Shown: positions 31,389 through 39,775 of the stretch, one piece after another
How the letters are laid out: each line of letters begins with the position of its first letter
Numbering within the stretch: the first letter of the stretch is position 1
Origin: Candidatus Anderseniibacteriota bacterium
GTDB lineage: Bacteria > Patescibacteriota > Andersenbacteria > UBA10190
Assembly: GCA_021414205.1 (NCBI GenBank)
Contig: JAIOOW010000003.1
Span: 259,370-300,364, forward strand
Direction: 5' to 3'
Length of the DNA stretch: 40,995 nt
Program-made: the position numbers and the translations under genes
Notes under the pieces: model-generated
Seen by the model: the letters and a program-made list of their open reading frames with translations, nothing else
Told to the model about the DNA's origin: nothing
Database searches by the model: none

Positions 31389-32554
31389 TGAATCGAGTGT
31401 CAGTTTTTGCATTGCCGGTACTTATGATAGGCATGTTGGCGTTGGGCGGATGTTCTCGCACGACTCCAGTTCAGCAAACACCACCAGGCGGAACGTATGT
31501 ATCGACAAGTGCTGGTGCGCTATTTGAGCAGTCGGTAAAAACAGTAAATAGTCCCGATACAACAATTGCCAATTACGATTTAGGAAAAATTCATCGCTCG
31601 TTCCAAGATTCTGCGCTGGTGTATATTGCGGCAGGCAAGGATGGAATGGTGATATCTCATGACGATGGCGCAACCTGGGCAACCGTTGCTCTTCCTCTTG
31701 CAGGAACTATAGACGTAGTCCAGACGAAATCCGGAGTACTGCTTGCGTCGGGAGTTGATTCTGCTGGACAGGGGATTGTTACGAGAAGTACTGATGGAGG
31801 AAAAACGTGGCAAAATATGCTCACGCTGCCGATAGATAAAAATAGCAAAACGTTTCAGATTATTAAAGGCGGATCCAGCGCTCCTGCCAGTATTATTGCG
31901 ATGGAGGCAGATTTATTTCAGCCGAATCGCGTGTGGGCAGGGACGAACGACGGAACTATTTTTGCTGGAGAGCAGGACGGAAGAACCTGGAGAAAAGTTG
32001 TTGATATTACGAGCAGGGCTACGCAAATTACGGGCGATAGATCGGGGGCTGGGGTAGTGCGCTTAATTCCGTCCCCATTTAATGCCAACGATATGCTTAT
32101 TATTACGAAAGATAATCGTTTATTGGAATTAAAGGATGGAGCGCTTACTGAAATAAAAGTACCCATTAATTTTGATCAGCAAACTCCCTTTGGCGTAAGT
32201 CTTGGATCTCAAAAAGTATTAAGTGTGTCGTATGTTCCCGGATTCAAGGATGCATTATTTGTGGGTACCGATACGAGCGCTGTGGTTACTCGGGATGGAG
32301 GAAAGAGCTGGATTGCTCTGAAGTTGCCACTGGATGCTTCAAAGACGTTATCAAGTAATGTGGTTACATTAAGTCCTACGAATATCAATCGCATGTTCGT
32401 GATTGCGGACGGTATCGTGTATCGGTCAGAAGATGCGGGCAATACCTGGAATACGACGGATATTGGCCCGGCAGGGTACCCAGTGACGGACATTTCCATT
32501 AATCCTGCAAATGCGGCTCACATGCTTGCGGTAGTTAAAAAACCGTCAGCTTGA
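31388..32554 (+). CDS. Lipoprotein with BNR/Asp-box beta-propeller repeats
   Basis: The protein has 388 residues from the ATG at 31388. A lipoprotein signal peptide is clear: MNRVSVFALPVLMIGMLALGGC, lipobox LGGC. The mature part has at least four Asp-box repeats, S-x-D-x-G-x-T-W: SHDDGATW, STDGGKTW, TRDGGKSW and SEDAGNTW. These mark a beta-propeller of the sortilin/Ycf48-like type. It is expected on the outer face of the membrane; binding partners are unknown. It diverges from the CorA-like gene. There is no Shine-Dalgarno sequence. Confidence 0.85.
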   Translation: MNRVSVFALPVLMIGMLALGGCSRTTPVQQTPPGGTYVSTSAGALFEQSVKTVNSPDTTIANYDLGKIHRSFQDSALVYIAAGKDGMVISHDDGATWATVALPLAGTIDVVQTKSGVLLASGVDSAGQGIVTRSTDGGKTWQNMLTLPIDKNSKTFQIIKGGSSAPASIIAMEADLFQPNRVWAGTNDGTIFAGEQDGRTWRKVVDITSRATQITGDRSGAGVVRLIPSPFNANDMLIITKDNRLLELKDGALTEIKVPINFDQQTPFGVSLGSQKVLSVSYVPGFKDALFVGTDTSAVVTRDGGKSWIALKLPLDASKTLSSNVVTLSPTNINRMFVIADGIVYRSEDAGNTWNTTDIGPAGYPVTDISINPANAAHMLAVVKKPSA

Positions 32555-32579
32555 TAATCTCAATATTACAGCATATATT
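32551..32579 (+). promoter_or_regulatory. Promoter of the 32650 gene
   Basis: TTGATA, 17 bases, then TATATT. The -35 overlaps the lipoprotein stop codon. The leader would be ~65 nt. Confidence 0.55.
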
Positions 32580-32583
32580 AGGG

Positions 32584-32612
32584 GCGTCGGTTTTCGCATA
32601 AGGGCCGGCGCG
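32584..32612 (+). terminator. GC-rich hairpin, terminator or leader structure
   Basis: GCGTCGG-ttttcgcataagg-gCCGGCGC is followed only by GGTTCTTTA, a weak T run. It may end the lipoprotein transcript, or sit in the 5' leader of the 32650 gene, whose promoter lies just upstream. Confidence 0.45.
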
Positions 32613-32649
32613 GTTCTTTACAATCCCTCTTTTCGTAAAGGATAAAACT

Positions 32650-32952
32650 GTGAATCAACCAGGTATTTTCAAGATTGCTATCTTGCCGATAGTTACGTTT
32701 CTTGGAATAGTCGTCATCGCGAGCTCATTTGGATATCTATACGCCTTTCACGATGTTGAACAAGTGTTGGCAGGTTTTATACTTGGAGGGGCTATTGAGA
32801 TTGGATGGTTGTGCTGGATTGCCTGTGGTCCACCAGGAGAGCGGCGATATGATCAACCGACGCTTCTGAGATTTCTGGTAGGTATCGCCTACTTTATATG
32901 GCCGATTCCTTTAGGGTTTCCGGTGTGGGCAGTACGATTGCTGATTTTTTGA
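32650..32952 (+). CDS. Hypothetical small membrane protein in a single-gene unit
   Basis: The protein has 100 residues from GTG at 32650, with AAAGGA 7 nt upstream. Three hydrophobic segments are visible: IAILPIVTFLGIVVIASSFG, VLAGFILGGAIEIGWLCWIA and FLVGIAYFIWPIPLGFPVWA. No family is recognised. It has its own promoter, Shine-Dalgarno sequence and terminator, between the lipoprotein gene and the heat-shock operon. Confidence 0.65.
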   Translation: MNQPGIFKIAILPIVTFLGIVVIASSFGYLYAFHDVEQVLAGFILGGAIEIGWLCWIACGPPGERRYDQPTLLRFLVGIAYFIWPIPLGFPVWAVRLLIF

Positions 32953-32969
32953 TAGCTTGGGGGTGTAAT

Positions 32970-33009
32970 AGGGTGTTTGCTTTCCTAGAAACAGACTCCC
33001 TCTTTTTTT
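32970..33009 (+). terminator. Terminator of the 32650 gene
   Basis: AGGGTGTTT pairs with AAACA...CCCT (four-base bulge), followed by CTTTTTTT. It lies directly before the heat-shock promoter. Confidence 0.7.
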
Positions 33010-33013
33010 ACTC

Positions 33014-33041
33014 TTGACACTAGCACTCGATGCGTTAGAGT
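33014..33041 (+). promoter_or_regulatory. Promoter of the heat-shock operon
   Basis: TTGACA (33014), 16 bases, then TAGAGT (33036). The ATG at 33050 is 8 nt after the -10, so the leader is absent or very short. CIRCE overlaps the spacer and the -10 box. Confidence 0.6.
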
Positions 33042-33046
33042 GCTAA
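33020..33046 (+). promoter_or_regulatory. CIRCE operator (HrcA binding site)
   Basis: TAGCACTC-N9-GAGTGCTA is a perfect 8-bp inverted repeat matching the CIRCE consensus TTAGCACTC-N9-GAGTGCTAA, except for the outermost pair (C for T on the left). It ends four bases before the hrcA start codon and covers the -10, so HrcA binding would block transcription of the whole operon. Confidence 0.95.
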
Positions 33047-33049
33047 TAT

Positions 33050-33769
33050 ATGCAAATGGATTATCGATTAGCGCACGTACTTCGAGGAGTCGTTGATGAA
33101 TATATTGCCACAGGAAAACCTGTTGGATCTGAGCGCTTACTTGAAATTCTTGGCATTTCCGTGAGCTCTGCAACGATCAGAAATTTGCTGCGCGAATTAG
33201 AAGATTTAGGGTATGTAGAACAGCCTCATACGTCTGCTGGCAGAATTCCTACTGATAAAGGGTATCGATATTATATTGATCAATTAACATTTAAGGATCC
33301 GTCTGAACAGAAAGTTCAATCCATAAAACATAAATATCAGGAATACCAGGAAGAGTTTGATCGCCCAGCACAAGCGCTTGCAACGATGCTTGCGGATATG
33401 ACGCATGCAATGGCTATTACGAGCATGCTCGGGAGCAGGGATATTTATGGATCAGGAATTTCGAAATTGTTTCAATTTATAGACGAAGATACGCAAAATG
33501 CCGTACAGGAAGCATCTATTTTGCTAGATAATATTCATGAATATGTAAATAAATTTGCAGATGCAAATACAGATGCAGCTCACGTATACATTGGGCAAGA
33601 GAATCCGGTTTTTGAGTCGAAGCACACGAGTATGATCGTGCGCACGATGCGCTTGCCCACAGGGGAGACGGCGCTCCTGCTCATCGCAGGGCCGAAGCGG
33701 ATGCAGTATCGCAAGAATGTGGGAACAATAAACGCAGTAGCATCTTTACTTGAGAATACTAATGAATAA
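33050..33769 (+). CDS. hrcA: Heat-inducible transcription repressor HrcA, short form
   Basis: The protein has 239 residues, about 100 fewer than typical HrcA (~340). The N-terminal winged helix is well kept: VLRGVVDEYIATGKPVGSERLLE, SVSSATIRNLLRELEDLGYVEQPHTSAGRIPTDKGYRYYID. The rest is a reduced ligand-like domain ending with MIVRTMRLPTGETALLLIAGPKRMQYRKNVGTINAV, which resembles the conserved GPxRMxYxxv end. The inserted dimerisation domain of longer homologues seems to be missing. HrcA binds CIRCE and is released when GroEL or chaperone capacity is overtaxed. It heads its own operon. Confidence 0.92.
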   Translation: MQMDYRLAHVLRGVVDEYIATGKPVGSERLLEILGISVSSATIRNLLRELEDLGYVEQPHTSAGRIPTDKGYRYYIDQLTFKDPSEQKVQSIKHKYQEYQEEFDRPAQALATMLADMTHAMAITSMLGSRDIYGSGISKLFQFIDEDTQNAVQEASILLDNIHEYVNKFADANTDAAHVYIGQENPVFESKHTSMIVRTMRLPTGETALLLIAGPKRMQYRKNVGTINAVASLLENTNE

Positions 33770-33772
33770 CCT

Positions 33773-34246
33773 ATGAAAGAAAAAAATCACAAAAAACCAG
33801 AGCACGAAGAAGTCGTAAAAGAGCCATTGAAAGAACAGGAATATTTAGCAGGATGGAAGCGGGCGCGGGCAGATCTAGAAAATTTGCAGAAGCGCACAGA
33901 TATCGAAAAACAAACGTACAGGACCTTTTTAAAACGAGACATCGCAGAAACGCTGATACCGCTGGCAGATAATTTTAAATCGCTTGTTGCTCATGCGCCC
34001 GACACGAGCAAGGATCCTTGGGCCGCAGGAGTAGTGCATGTGGCCAGGCAATTCGAGCAGACTCTCGCGGATTTCGGTATAGAGGTAATAGAAAAAATCG
34101 GAGAGGCGTTTGATCCGGCAATTCACGAAGCAGTAGATGAGGTGGGGAGTGAAGATCAAATGGGAAAAGTAGTAGAAGTTGTGCAGGCTGGGTACAAGAT
34201 AGGAGATACGACGATACGGCCAGCAAAAGTAAAAGTAGGTAAATAA
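33773..34246 (+). CDS. grpE: Nucleotide exchange factor GrpE
   Basis: This 157-residue protein acts as the DnaK nucleotide exchange factor. It has a charged N-terminus, then a coiled-coil helix (EYLAGWKRARADLENLQKRTDIE), DIAETLIPLADNFKSLVAH, and the beta domain with AGVVHVARQFEQTLADFGIEVIEKIGEAFDPAIHEAV and VVEVVQAGYKIGDTTIRPAKVKV. All are family features. It starts 3 nt after the hrcA stop and has no Shine-Dalgarno sequence. Confidence 0.95.
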   Translation: MKEKNHKKPEHEEVVKEPLKEQEYLAGWKRARADLENLQKRTDIEKQTYRTFLKRDIAETLIPLADNFKSLVAHAPDTSKDPWAAGVVHVARQFEQTLADFGIEVIEKIGEAFDPAIHEAVDEVGSEDQMGKVVEVVQAGYKIGDTTIRPAKVKVGK

Positions 34247-34267
34247 TTTGTCATTAACACATATCTT

Positions 34268-36154
34268 ATGAGCAAAATATTAGGAATCGACTTAGGAACA
34301 ACAAACTCTGCAATGGCAGTAATGGAAGGCGGAAAGCCGACCATATTGGAAAATAGTGAAGGAAATAGAACAACGCCTTCAGTGGTTGCGATGAGTAAGA
34401 CAGGGGAGCGATTAGTAGGAACGTTGGCAAAGCGCCAAGCTGTTGTGAACGCCGCGCAGACCATTTATTCCGCAAAGCGATTAATCGGACGCATGTATGA
34501 TGACCCGACGACGCAGAAGGAAAAAGCAATGCTGCCGTATGCTATTCAAAAAGGTGCGGATGGTGGAGTGGAAATTAAATTTGGAGATAAGTGGGTGCGC
34601 CCGGCTGAGATTGCTGCAATGGTGTTACAGAAATTAAAAGCAGATGCAGAGGCAAAGCTTGGTACAACGATTACCGAAGCCGTTATTACGGTGCCTGCAT
34701 ACTTCGATGACTCCCAGCGCAAAGCAACGAAAGATGCTGGAGCAATCGCGGGGCTTGATGTAAAGCGTATTATCAACGAACCAACGGCAGCTGCACTTGC
34801 ATACGGATTAGATAAAAAGAAAGATGAAAAGATTTGTGTATTTGATTTGGGCGGAGGAACATTCGACGTGTCTATTCTTGAAGTAGGAGAGGATACGATT
34901 GAAGTGCTTGCGACCCACGGTGATACGCATTTGGGAGGAGACGATTTTGACCAGCGCATTATCGACTGGATCGTCAAGGAATTTATGCAAACAGACGGTA
35001 TTGATTTAAGTAAGGATCCGATGGCATTACAGCGTCTCAAAGAAGCTGCTGAACGTGCAAAGTTGGAGCTATCCAGCTCCCAGACGACGGAAATTAATCA
35101 ACCGTTTATCACCACTGGCGCAGAAGGTCCAAAGCACTTAGTGCTTACGATGACTCGTGCAAAGTTGGAAGAAATTGTTGGAGACTATATTGATAAGGCA
35201 TTGGCGATTACGAAAGAAGCGCTTGCAGAAGCAAAGCTGTCAGTATCCGATATTAACGAGGTAGTGCTAGTTGGAGGACAGACGAGAATGCCGAAGATTA
35301 CTAGCGAAGTTGAAAAGATGTTCGGCAAAGAGCCGCATAAGGGGGTAAATCCTGATGAAGTAGTGGCGGTGGGTGCTGCAATCCAAGGTGGAATTTTGCA
35401 AGGAGATGTGAAAGATATTCTCTTACTCGACGTAACACCATTAACGCTTGGACTTGAAACATTAGGAGGAGTCCGAACGCCGCTCATTGAAAAGAACACG
35501 ACGATTCCGACGAAGAAGTCGCAAGTATTTTCAACAGCAGCAGATAACCAGACGTCTGTAGAGATCCACGTTCTACAAGGGGAACGCGAGATGGCTGCAG
35601 ATAATAAATCGCTCGGCAGATTTATCTTGGATGGCATTCCACCAGCCCCACGAGGAGTTCCTCAGGTTGAAGTAACGTTCGACATCGATGCAAATGGAAT
35701 CTTGAACGTGTCTGCGAAAGACAAGACATCTGGAAAAGAGCAGCATATCCGCATCGAGGGAACATCTGGAATCCCGAAAGAGGAAATCGAGCGTATGCAG
35801 GCAGAAGCGCAAAAGTTTGCTGAAGAAGATAAGAAAAAGAAAGAGCAAATCGAAGTGAAAAATGCCGGCGAGCAAACAGCGTACATGGCAGAGAAGGCAT
35901 TAAAAGATGCTGGGGATAAAGTAAGTGCTGAAATCAAGAAAGCAGTTGAAGATAAAGTGGCTGCTCTTAAGACTGCGCTTGCGGGAACAGATAGCGAAGC
36001 TATGAAAAAAGCAACTGACGAGCTGTTAGTTGAAACGCAAAAGATTGGGCAAGCTATGGCGGAAGCTCAGTCAAAGACTGATGCGGAAAAACCAGCTGAT
36101 GCAAAACCAGAAGACCAAAAGCCAGAAACGGGTGAAGTAGTAGATAAGAAATAA
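34268..36154 (+). CDS. dnaK: Chaperone DnaK (Hsp70)
   Basis: This 628-residue ATP-dependent chaperone is complete. The nucleotide-binding domain has [67 protein letters not shown] and [13 protein letters not shown]. The substrate domain has [14 protein letters not shown] and [20 protein letters not shown]-type sequence, followed by a helical lid. The tail is Lys/Pro/Glu-rich ([15 protein letters not shown]) rather than the classical EEVxxx end. Co-transcribed with hrcA and grpE. There is no Shine-Dalgarno sequence. Confidence 0.98.
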   Translation: MSKILGIDLGTTNSAMAVMEGGKPTILENSEGNRTTPSVVAMSKTGERLVGTLAKRQAVVNAAQTIYSAKRLIGRMYDDPTTQKEKAMLPYAIQKGADGGVEIKFGDKWVRPAEIAAMVLQKLKADAEAKLGTTITEAVITVPAYFDDSQRKATKDAGAIAGLDVKRIINEPTAAALAYGLDKKKDEKICVFDLGGGTFDVSILEVGEDTIEVLATHGDTHLGGDDFDQRIIDWIVKEFMQTDGIDLSKDPMALQRLKEAAERAKLELSSSQTTEINQPFITTGAEGPKHLVLTMTRAKLEEIVGDYIDKALAITKEALAEAKLSVSDINEVVLVGGQTRMPKITSEVEKMFGKEPHKGVNPDEVVAVGAAIQGGILQGDVKDILLLDVTPLTLGLETLGGVRTPLIEKNTTIPTKKSQVFSTAADNQTSVEIHVLQGEREMAADNKSLGRFILDGIPPAPRGVPQVEVTFDIDANGILNVSAKDKTSGKEQHIRIEGTSGIPKEEIERMQAEAQKFAEEDKKKKEQIEVKNAGEQTAYMAEKALKDAGDKVSAEIKKAVEDKVAALKTALAGTDSEAMKKATDELLVETQKIGQAMAEAQSKTDAEKPADAKPEDQKPETGEVVDKK

Positions 36155-36157
36155 TCT

Positions 36158-37267
36158 ATGGCTGCGTCGCAGGATTTCTACGAATTGCTTGGCGTTTCCA
36201 AAACTGCGACGCAGGAGGAAATAAAGAAGGCATATCGAAAATTGGCTCACAAACACCACCCTGATAAAAAGGGTGGTGATGAGGAACAGTTTAAGAAAAT
36301 CAATCAAGCGTATGAGGTGCTTTCGGATACGCAAAAGCGCGCGCAGTATGACCAATTCGGAGAAGCTGGAACAAATGCCGGTGCCGGATATCAAGGCGAC
36401 CCATTTGGAGGATTCGGCGGATTCAATCAAGGCGGCTTTACCATTAACATGGACGACCTCGGGGGGTTTGGTGATATTTTTGATATGTTTTCAGGCGGAG
36501 GAAGGGGTCGATCGAGCCGAAGAAATAGAGGGTCTGATGTTGAAACGGATATTGAAATTTCGTTTCGAGAATCCGCAAAGGGGCTGACGAAGAAAATTCA
36601 GCATCGCATATTTACTACGTGTTCAAAATGCCATGGAAATGGCGCAGAGCCGGGAACGCCCATTGAGACATGCGAAACATGTAATGGCCAAGGTGCGGTG
36701 ACTTCTCGCCACCAAACGCCGTTTGGCGTATTTAATCAGCAAACTGTGTGCCCAGATTGTAAGGGAGAAGGGAAGAAGGCGAAGACTGCATGTACGCAGT
36801 GCCATGGAGAAGGACGAGAGAAAACAGATCGCCTGCTTACCGTTGAAATTCCCGCAGGTATTGCGGATGGCCAGTCAATTAGACTTACTGGAAAAGGGGA
36901 AGCGCCAAAAACTGGAGGTCAGCCAGGCGATATGTATGTTCATGTGCATGTCATGTCGGATAAAGTCCTTGTGCGTGATCGCGATAATGTTCGCTCAACT
37001 GTCGCTATATCCTTTGCGGATGCTGCATTAGGTTGCTCTGTCGATATTGATACTCTTGCCGGCGATAAAGAATTAAAAATCCCAGCTGGCACACAGCCAA
37101 ATAAAGAGTTTGCGTTGCCCGGCTTAGGATTCCCGCATTTACAATCATCTGGAGCAGGGGATCATGTCGTTACTATTCAAGTGGAGATTCCAAAAAGGTT
37201 AAGTAAGAAGCAAAAGGATATTCTCGAAGAATTCAGAAAAGCGCCTAAGAAGGGAATGTTCTTCTAG
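36158..37267 (+). CDS. dnaJ: Co-chaperone DnaJ
   Basis: The protein has 369 residues, full length for type I DnaJ. It has a J domain with the HPD triad ([20 protein letters not shown]), a G/F-rich linker ([17 protein letters not shown]), and a zinc region with four CxxCxGxG units ([32 protein letters not shown]). The C-terminal substrate domains include [20 protein letters not shown]. It delivers clients to DnaK and stimulates its ATPase. It starts 3 nt after dnaK and is the last gene of the operon. No strong terminator is seen before the next promoter at 37271. Confidence 0.98.
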   Translation: MAASQDFYELLGVSKTATQEEIKKAYRKLAHKHHPDKKGGDEEQFKKINQAYEVLSDTQKRAQYDQFGEAGTNAGAGYQGDPFGGFGGFNQGGFTINMDDLGGFGDIFDMFSGGGRGRSSRRNRGSDVETDIEISFRESAKGLTKKIQHRIFTTCSKCHGNGAEPGTPIETCETCNGQGAVTSRHQTPFGVFNQQTVCPDCKGEGKKAKTACTQCHGEGREKTDRLLTVEIPAGIADGQSIRLTGKGEAPKTGGQPGDMYVHVHVMSDKVLVRDRDNVRSTVAISFADAALGCSVDIDTLAGDKELKIPAGTQPNKEFALPGLGFPHLQSSGAGDHVVTIQVEIPKRLSKKQKDILEEFRKAPKKGMFF

Positions 37268-37270
37268 AAA

Positions 37271-37299
37271 TTGACAGTATCGGCAATTTCTATTAATTT
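37271..37299 (+). promoter_or_regulatory. Promoter of the 37356 gene
   Basis: TTGACA, 17 bases, then TAATTT; the start codon is 85 bases after the -35, similar to the shared-promoter units at 6740 and 19347. It begins four bases after the dnaJ stop. Confidence 0.6.
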
Positions 37300-37355
37300 A
37301 ATATCGGTAGTTACGAATGGTTCTTTTGATGCCTAACACGGGAAGGGGCTTGATT

Positions 37356-37778
37356 ATGTTTTCTATGCAGTTTTGTGGGTCGCAACAACCGGGCGGTGCT
37401 GATTTTGAAATCATTTTCATTGTTGAGGGGAAGCGGTACGATCTGCGCTGCGATACAGAGGGTCAGCTTGCGTTGTTCGAAAAGAAGGAGATGAAAGACG
37501 AAAGATCGACTTCTGTGTCGTGGATCAAAACCTTGCCTACTCAAGACGATGTGCTCAGACTCCTTCCTCAAGAGCAGCAGTGGACATGGGAGAAGTTGAT
37601 GATCGCCAAAGAGTATTGGTTGCAAGGGTACGACATCGCCGCCCGGGGATACGTCGAATCTGAATTACGCCAGATTGAAAAGGTTCGGCGTTTTTATTCG
37701 TTTTATTCGAGATCATCGGCTTGGGGGGATTTCGCTCGGGGGTTGTTTGGTCGCTTGCAACGACAGCTTGCACGGTAA
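37356..37778 (+). CDS. Hypothetical protein in a single-gene unit
   Basis: The protein has 140 residues from the ATG at 37356, with GGAAGGGG 7 nt upstream; the track's 37317 start lies in the leader. I do not recognise the family. The first half is strand-rich (FEIIFIVEGKRYDLRCDTE), the second half helical (WEKLMIAKEYWLQGYDIAARGYVESELRQIEKV). It ends with an aromatic and basic segment. There is no signal peptide. It stands alone with its own promoter and terminator. Confidence 0.6.
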   Translation: MFSMQFCGSQQPGGADFEIIFIVEGKRYDLRCDTEGQLALFEKKEMKDERSTSVSWIKTLPTQDDVLRLLPQEQQWTWEKLMIAKEYWLQGYDIAARGYVESELRQIEKVRRFYSFYSRSSAWGDFARGLFGRLQRQLAR

Positions 37779-37789
37779 GCAAAAACAAG

Positions 37790-37824
37790 GACCGCTCTTA
37801 CGGAACGTAGAGCGGTCTTCTTTA
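37790..37824. terminator. Bidirectional terminator
   Basis: GACCGCTCTTACG-gaa-CGTAGAGCGGTC (one bulge) with TTCTTTAATTT on the plus side and CTTGTTTTT on the minus side. It serves the 37356 gene and the convergent secreted-protein pair. Confidence 0.88.
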
Positions 37825-37839
37825 ATTTAGGATAACAAT

Positions 37840-38469
37840 TTATTTAAAATTGTCCCAGAAATTGTTGAGCGTATAGACTTGGTCTACTCCGGTTACTTCG
37901 CCTTTTGCTCTAATTACTTGATGTTTAACATCAACGGTGTCGCATCCGACAGTTGAGCCTAAACGCTTGCACACTGTGCTTGGCGTATATTCCATTTTAA
38001 TTTCTGTGCTTTTAATTCCTTTTTCTCGATACGTTGAAGTCATCACGTTTACGGAGATCGTCTTATCGTCCGTGTTTACGTCGGTAACTTTTCCAATGAT
38101 TTCAAATGTTCGGTCGTTGATAGTAAGCTCTGAAACCTTAAACGTATTTCCAACTTTTTTACCCTTCATAACCACTTCTTGGCCAAGCTTAAGCTGTTTC
38201 CAAGATTCTAATCGCTTTACTCCGTTTACATATCCATATACTTTTGCCGTACTGATGCTGTACGCGATATTTTGATTTTTCACTTCTCCAAACGCTTTTG
38301 ATGAGCCTGCTGTTACGGTTACATACACGAGGCTTTTTGTTGGAGCCTTAACGTCCGTAACTCCGCGTAATGTGAACGGGTAGTTGGTGTCTGCGAATGC
38401 TGGTGCAGCGAGTGCAATTGCGAACGCAGCGAATCCTACAAATCCCAGTGAAAGAAAACGTAATTTCAT
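37840..38469 (-). CDS. Secreted protein, paralogue B of a tandem pair
   Basis: The protein has 209 residues. A signal peptide is clear (FLSLGFVGFAAFAIALAAPAFA, cut before DTN). The mature protein is strand-rich. It lines up with its upstream neighbour along its whole length: RGVTDVKAPTKSLVYVTVTA, NQNIAYSISTAKVYGYVNG, LKLGQEVVMKG, LTINDRTFEIIGKVTDVNTD and STVCKRLGSTVGCDTV. The spacing of two domains and two conserved cysteines (possible disulfide) is the same. This repeated small-barrel look suggests OB-fold-like (DUF5666-type) domains, but I am not sure of the family. It lies 21 nt after paralogue A in one operon. There is no Shine-Dalgarno sequence. Confidence 0.7.
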   Translation of the reverse strand: MKLRFLSLGFVGFAAFAIALAAPAFADTNYPFTLRGVTDVKAPTKSLVYVTVTAGSSKAFGEVKNQNIAYSISTAKVYGYVNGVKRLESWKQLKLGQEVVMKGKKVGNTFKVSELTINDRTFEIIGKVTDVNTDDKTISVNVMTSTYREKGIKSTEIKMEYTPSTVCKRLGSTVGCDTVDVKHQVIRAKGEVTGVDQVYTLNNFWDNFK

Positions 38470-38490
38470 AAAAGGTAATGGGATGAAGAA

Positions 38491-39117
38491 TTAATATTTG
38501 TTCCAAACTTTAATCGCGTTGTACTGATTGTCTGTGCCGCTTAAGCTGCCATCAACTCTGATCTTTTGGCCGTCGTTTGCAATATCGGAACATCCAATTT
38601 CTTTCCCGGACTGTAAGCATTTAGTTGAGGAGTTATAGGTGATTGTAACGTATGTATTCTTCAGCACTGATTGCTTGTATGATGATGTTTTTACAAGCAC
38701 TTTAAACTTGTCGTTATCATGATCAGTGCTTGCAACAGTTCCTGTCATACTGAATACTCGATCGTTTATTACGAGGCGAGTAACGGTGTATGATTTGTCG
38801 GATCCTGTTCCGAACATCACAACTTCCTGACCAAATTTAATTGCCTTGTAGTTCGTGGTAACAAGTTTGCCGTTTACGTATTTTTGAATCTTGGCTTTAG
38901 AAATTTTGTACGCAATGTTTTTATCTAGTCCGTAATCAATGGTGTCTTGATTAGATGCATATGTGCCAGTTACGTATACTGCATCTTTTGTTGGTGCTGT
39001 AACGTCAACAATACCCTTAACAACGAACGAAGAGCTCGCGTGAGTAGTTGATACAAAGGCTGCTACGAGAGCTATGATACTGAGAGCTCCTCCGATTGCA
39101 ATTCCTGATAATTTCAT
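38491..39117 (-). CDS. Secreted protein, paralogue A of a tandem pair
   Basis: The protein has 208 residues. The signal peptide is MKLSGIAIGGALSIIALVAAF, cut near THA-SSS. The mature part matches paralogue B: KGIVDVTAPTKDAVYVTGTY, KNIAYKISKAKIQKYVNGK, IKFGQEVVMFG, LVINDRVFSMTGTVASTD and STKCLQSGKEIGCSDI. It is the first gene of the pair; an AT-rich promoter region (TATTATATAAATATATT on the minus strand) and a weak AGGA precede the ATG. The products are expected at the cell surface or outside the cell. The function is unknown. Confidence 0.7.
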   Translation of the reverse strand: MKLSGIAIGGALSIIALVAAFVSTTHASSSFVVKGIVDVTAPTKDAVYVTGTYASNQDTIDYGLDKNIAYKISKAKIQKYVNGKLVTTNYKAIKFGQEVVMFGTGSDKSYTVTRLVINDRVFSMTGTVASTDHDNDKFKVLVKTSSYKQSVLKNTYVTITYNSSTKCLQSGKEIGCSDIANDGQKIRVDGSLSGTDNQYNAIKVWNKY

Positions 39118-39183
39118 AAAGTTGTTCCTAAAGAATTAATATATTTATATAATACCATAAAATAAGGTGAAGAGCTAGGAGGA

Positions 39184-39219
39184 AAATAAAAAATCCCGCT
39201 CCAATTTTGGGGCGGGTAA
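39184..39219 (-). terminator. Terminator of the 39236 minus gene
   Basis: On the minus strand, CCCGCCCC-aaaatt-GGAGCGGG (one wobble pair) is followed by ATTTTTTATTTT. Confidence 0.9.
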
Positions 39220-39235
39220 AAGAGGCGAGACGGGT

Positions 39236-39775
39236 TTATGAGAGGGAAACTTCAGTGCCTTCGCATGCGTTATGTCCAGTAGACGTAAACCAGAGATGAT
39301 CGCAACGCGCATACGCTAATCCGCTGAGCATCTTGTCGATAGTCGGACCGATAGATGCGCGCAGGTGGTACTCCCACTCCCAGTTTCCAACTGTACGATT
39401 GAGTTCCCGAAGTTTTCGAGAAATGTCATAGCACAACGTTCGAGCCGTCGACTCATACTCGAAGCCAAGGATGACCCCATCTTGAAATGATGGAATTAGT
39501 CGAGCTTTTGGGGGAGGGCCTAGCAATGATATGCACCTGTCTACGACGTCCAGGAAGATGCTCTCCGCAGGATCCGTGGCGCTTCGCGGATGGTATATGC
39601 GACGCTTTTCAGCGCCATCTAGGCATAGTGCGATCCACGTTATGTCAGTGTAAAAATGTACACCCCTCAATGCTTGGTTCACCCATTCGCATGGGTGGCA
39701 AAGTATTCTGGCTAAGTATCCTGAGTCGCGATTGTGCGTGCTCACGTCGATATTGAATGTTTGCCAAGGAGACAT
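39236..39775 (-). CDS. Hypothetical protein in a single-gene unit
   Basis: This 179-residue protein starts at the ATG at 39775, with AAGGAAAGGG ending 8 nt upstream on the minus strand. I do not recognise the family. It is mixed helix and strand, soluble, with many Cys and Trp residues (ARILCHPCEWVNQALRG, WIALCLDGAEKRRIYH, LSGLAYARCDHLWFTSTGHN). The HPCEW and ARCDHLW segments could be a metal site, but that is speculation. It has its own terminator. The ~120-base leader region contains a perfect AAGGTC-gtt-GACCTT hairpin and a possible TTATAC -10. Confidence 0.6.
   Translation of the reverse strand: MSPWQTFNIDVSTHNRDSGYLARILCHPCEWVNQALRGVHFYTDITWIALCLDGAEKRRIYHPRSATDPAESIFLDVVDRCISLLGPPPKARLIPSFQDGVILGFEYESTARTLCYDISRKLRELNRTVGNWEWEYHLRASIGPTIDKMLSGLAYARCDHLWFTSTGHNACEGTEVSLS

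Noticed and set aside
32584-32612. Certain terminator for the lipoprotein gene
   Set aside because: The stem is good but the T run is poor, and it lies downstream of a promoter for the next gene; kept only as a low-confidence feature.
35185-35637. Long antisense ORFs inside dnaK (for example 150 and 164 residues)
   Set aside because: They lie wholly opposite a strongly conserved gene, show no known motif and have low-complexity Ser/Thr-rich products typical of shadow frames.
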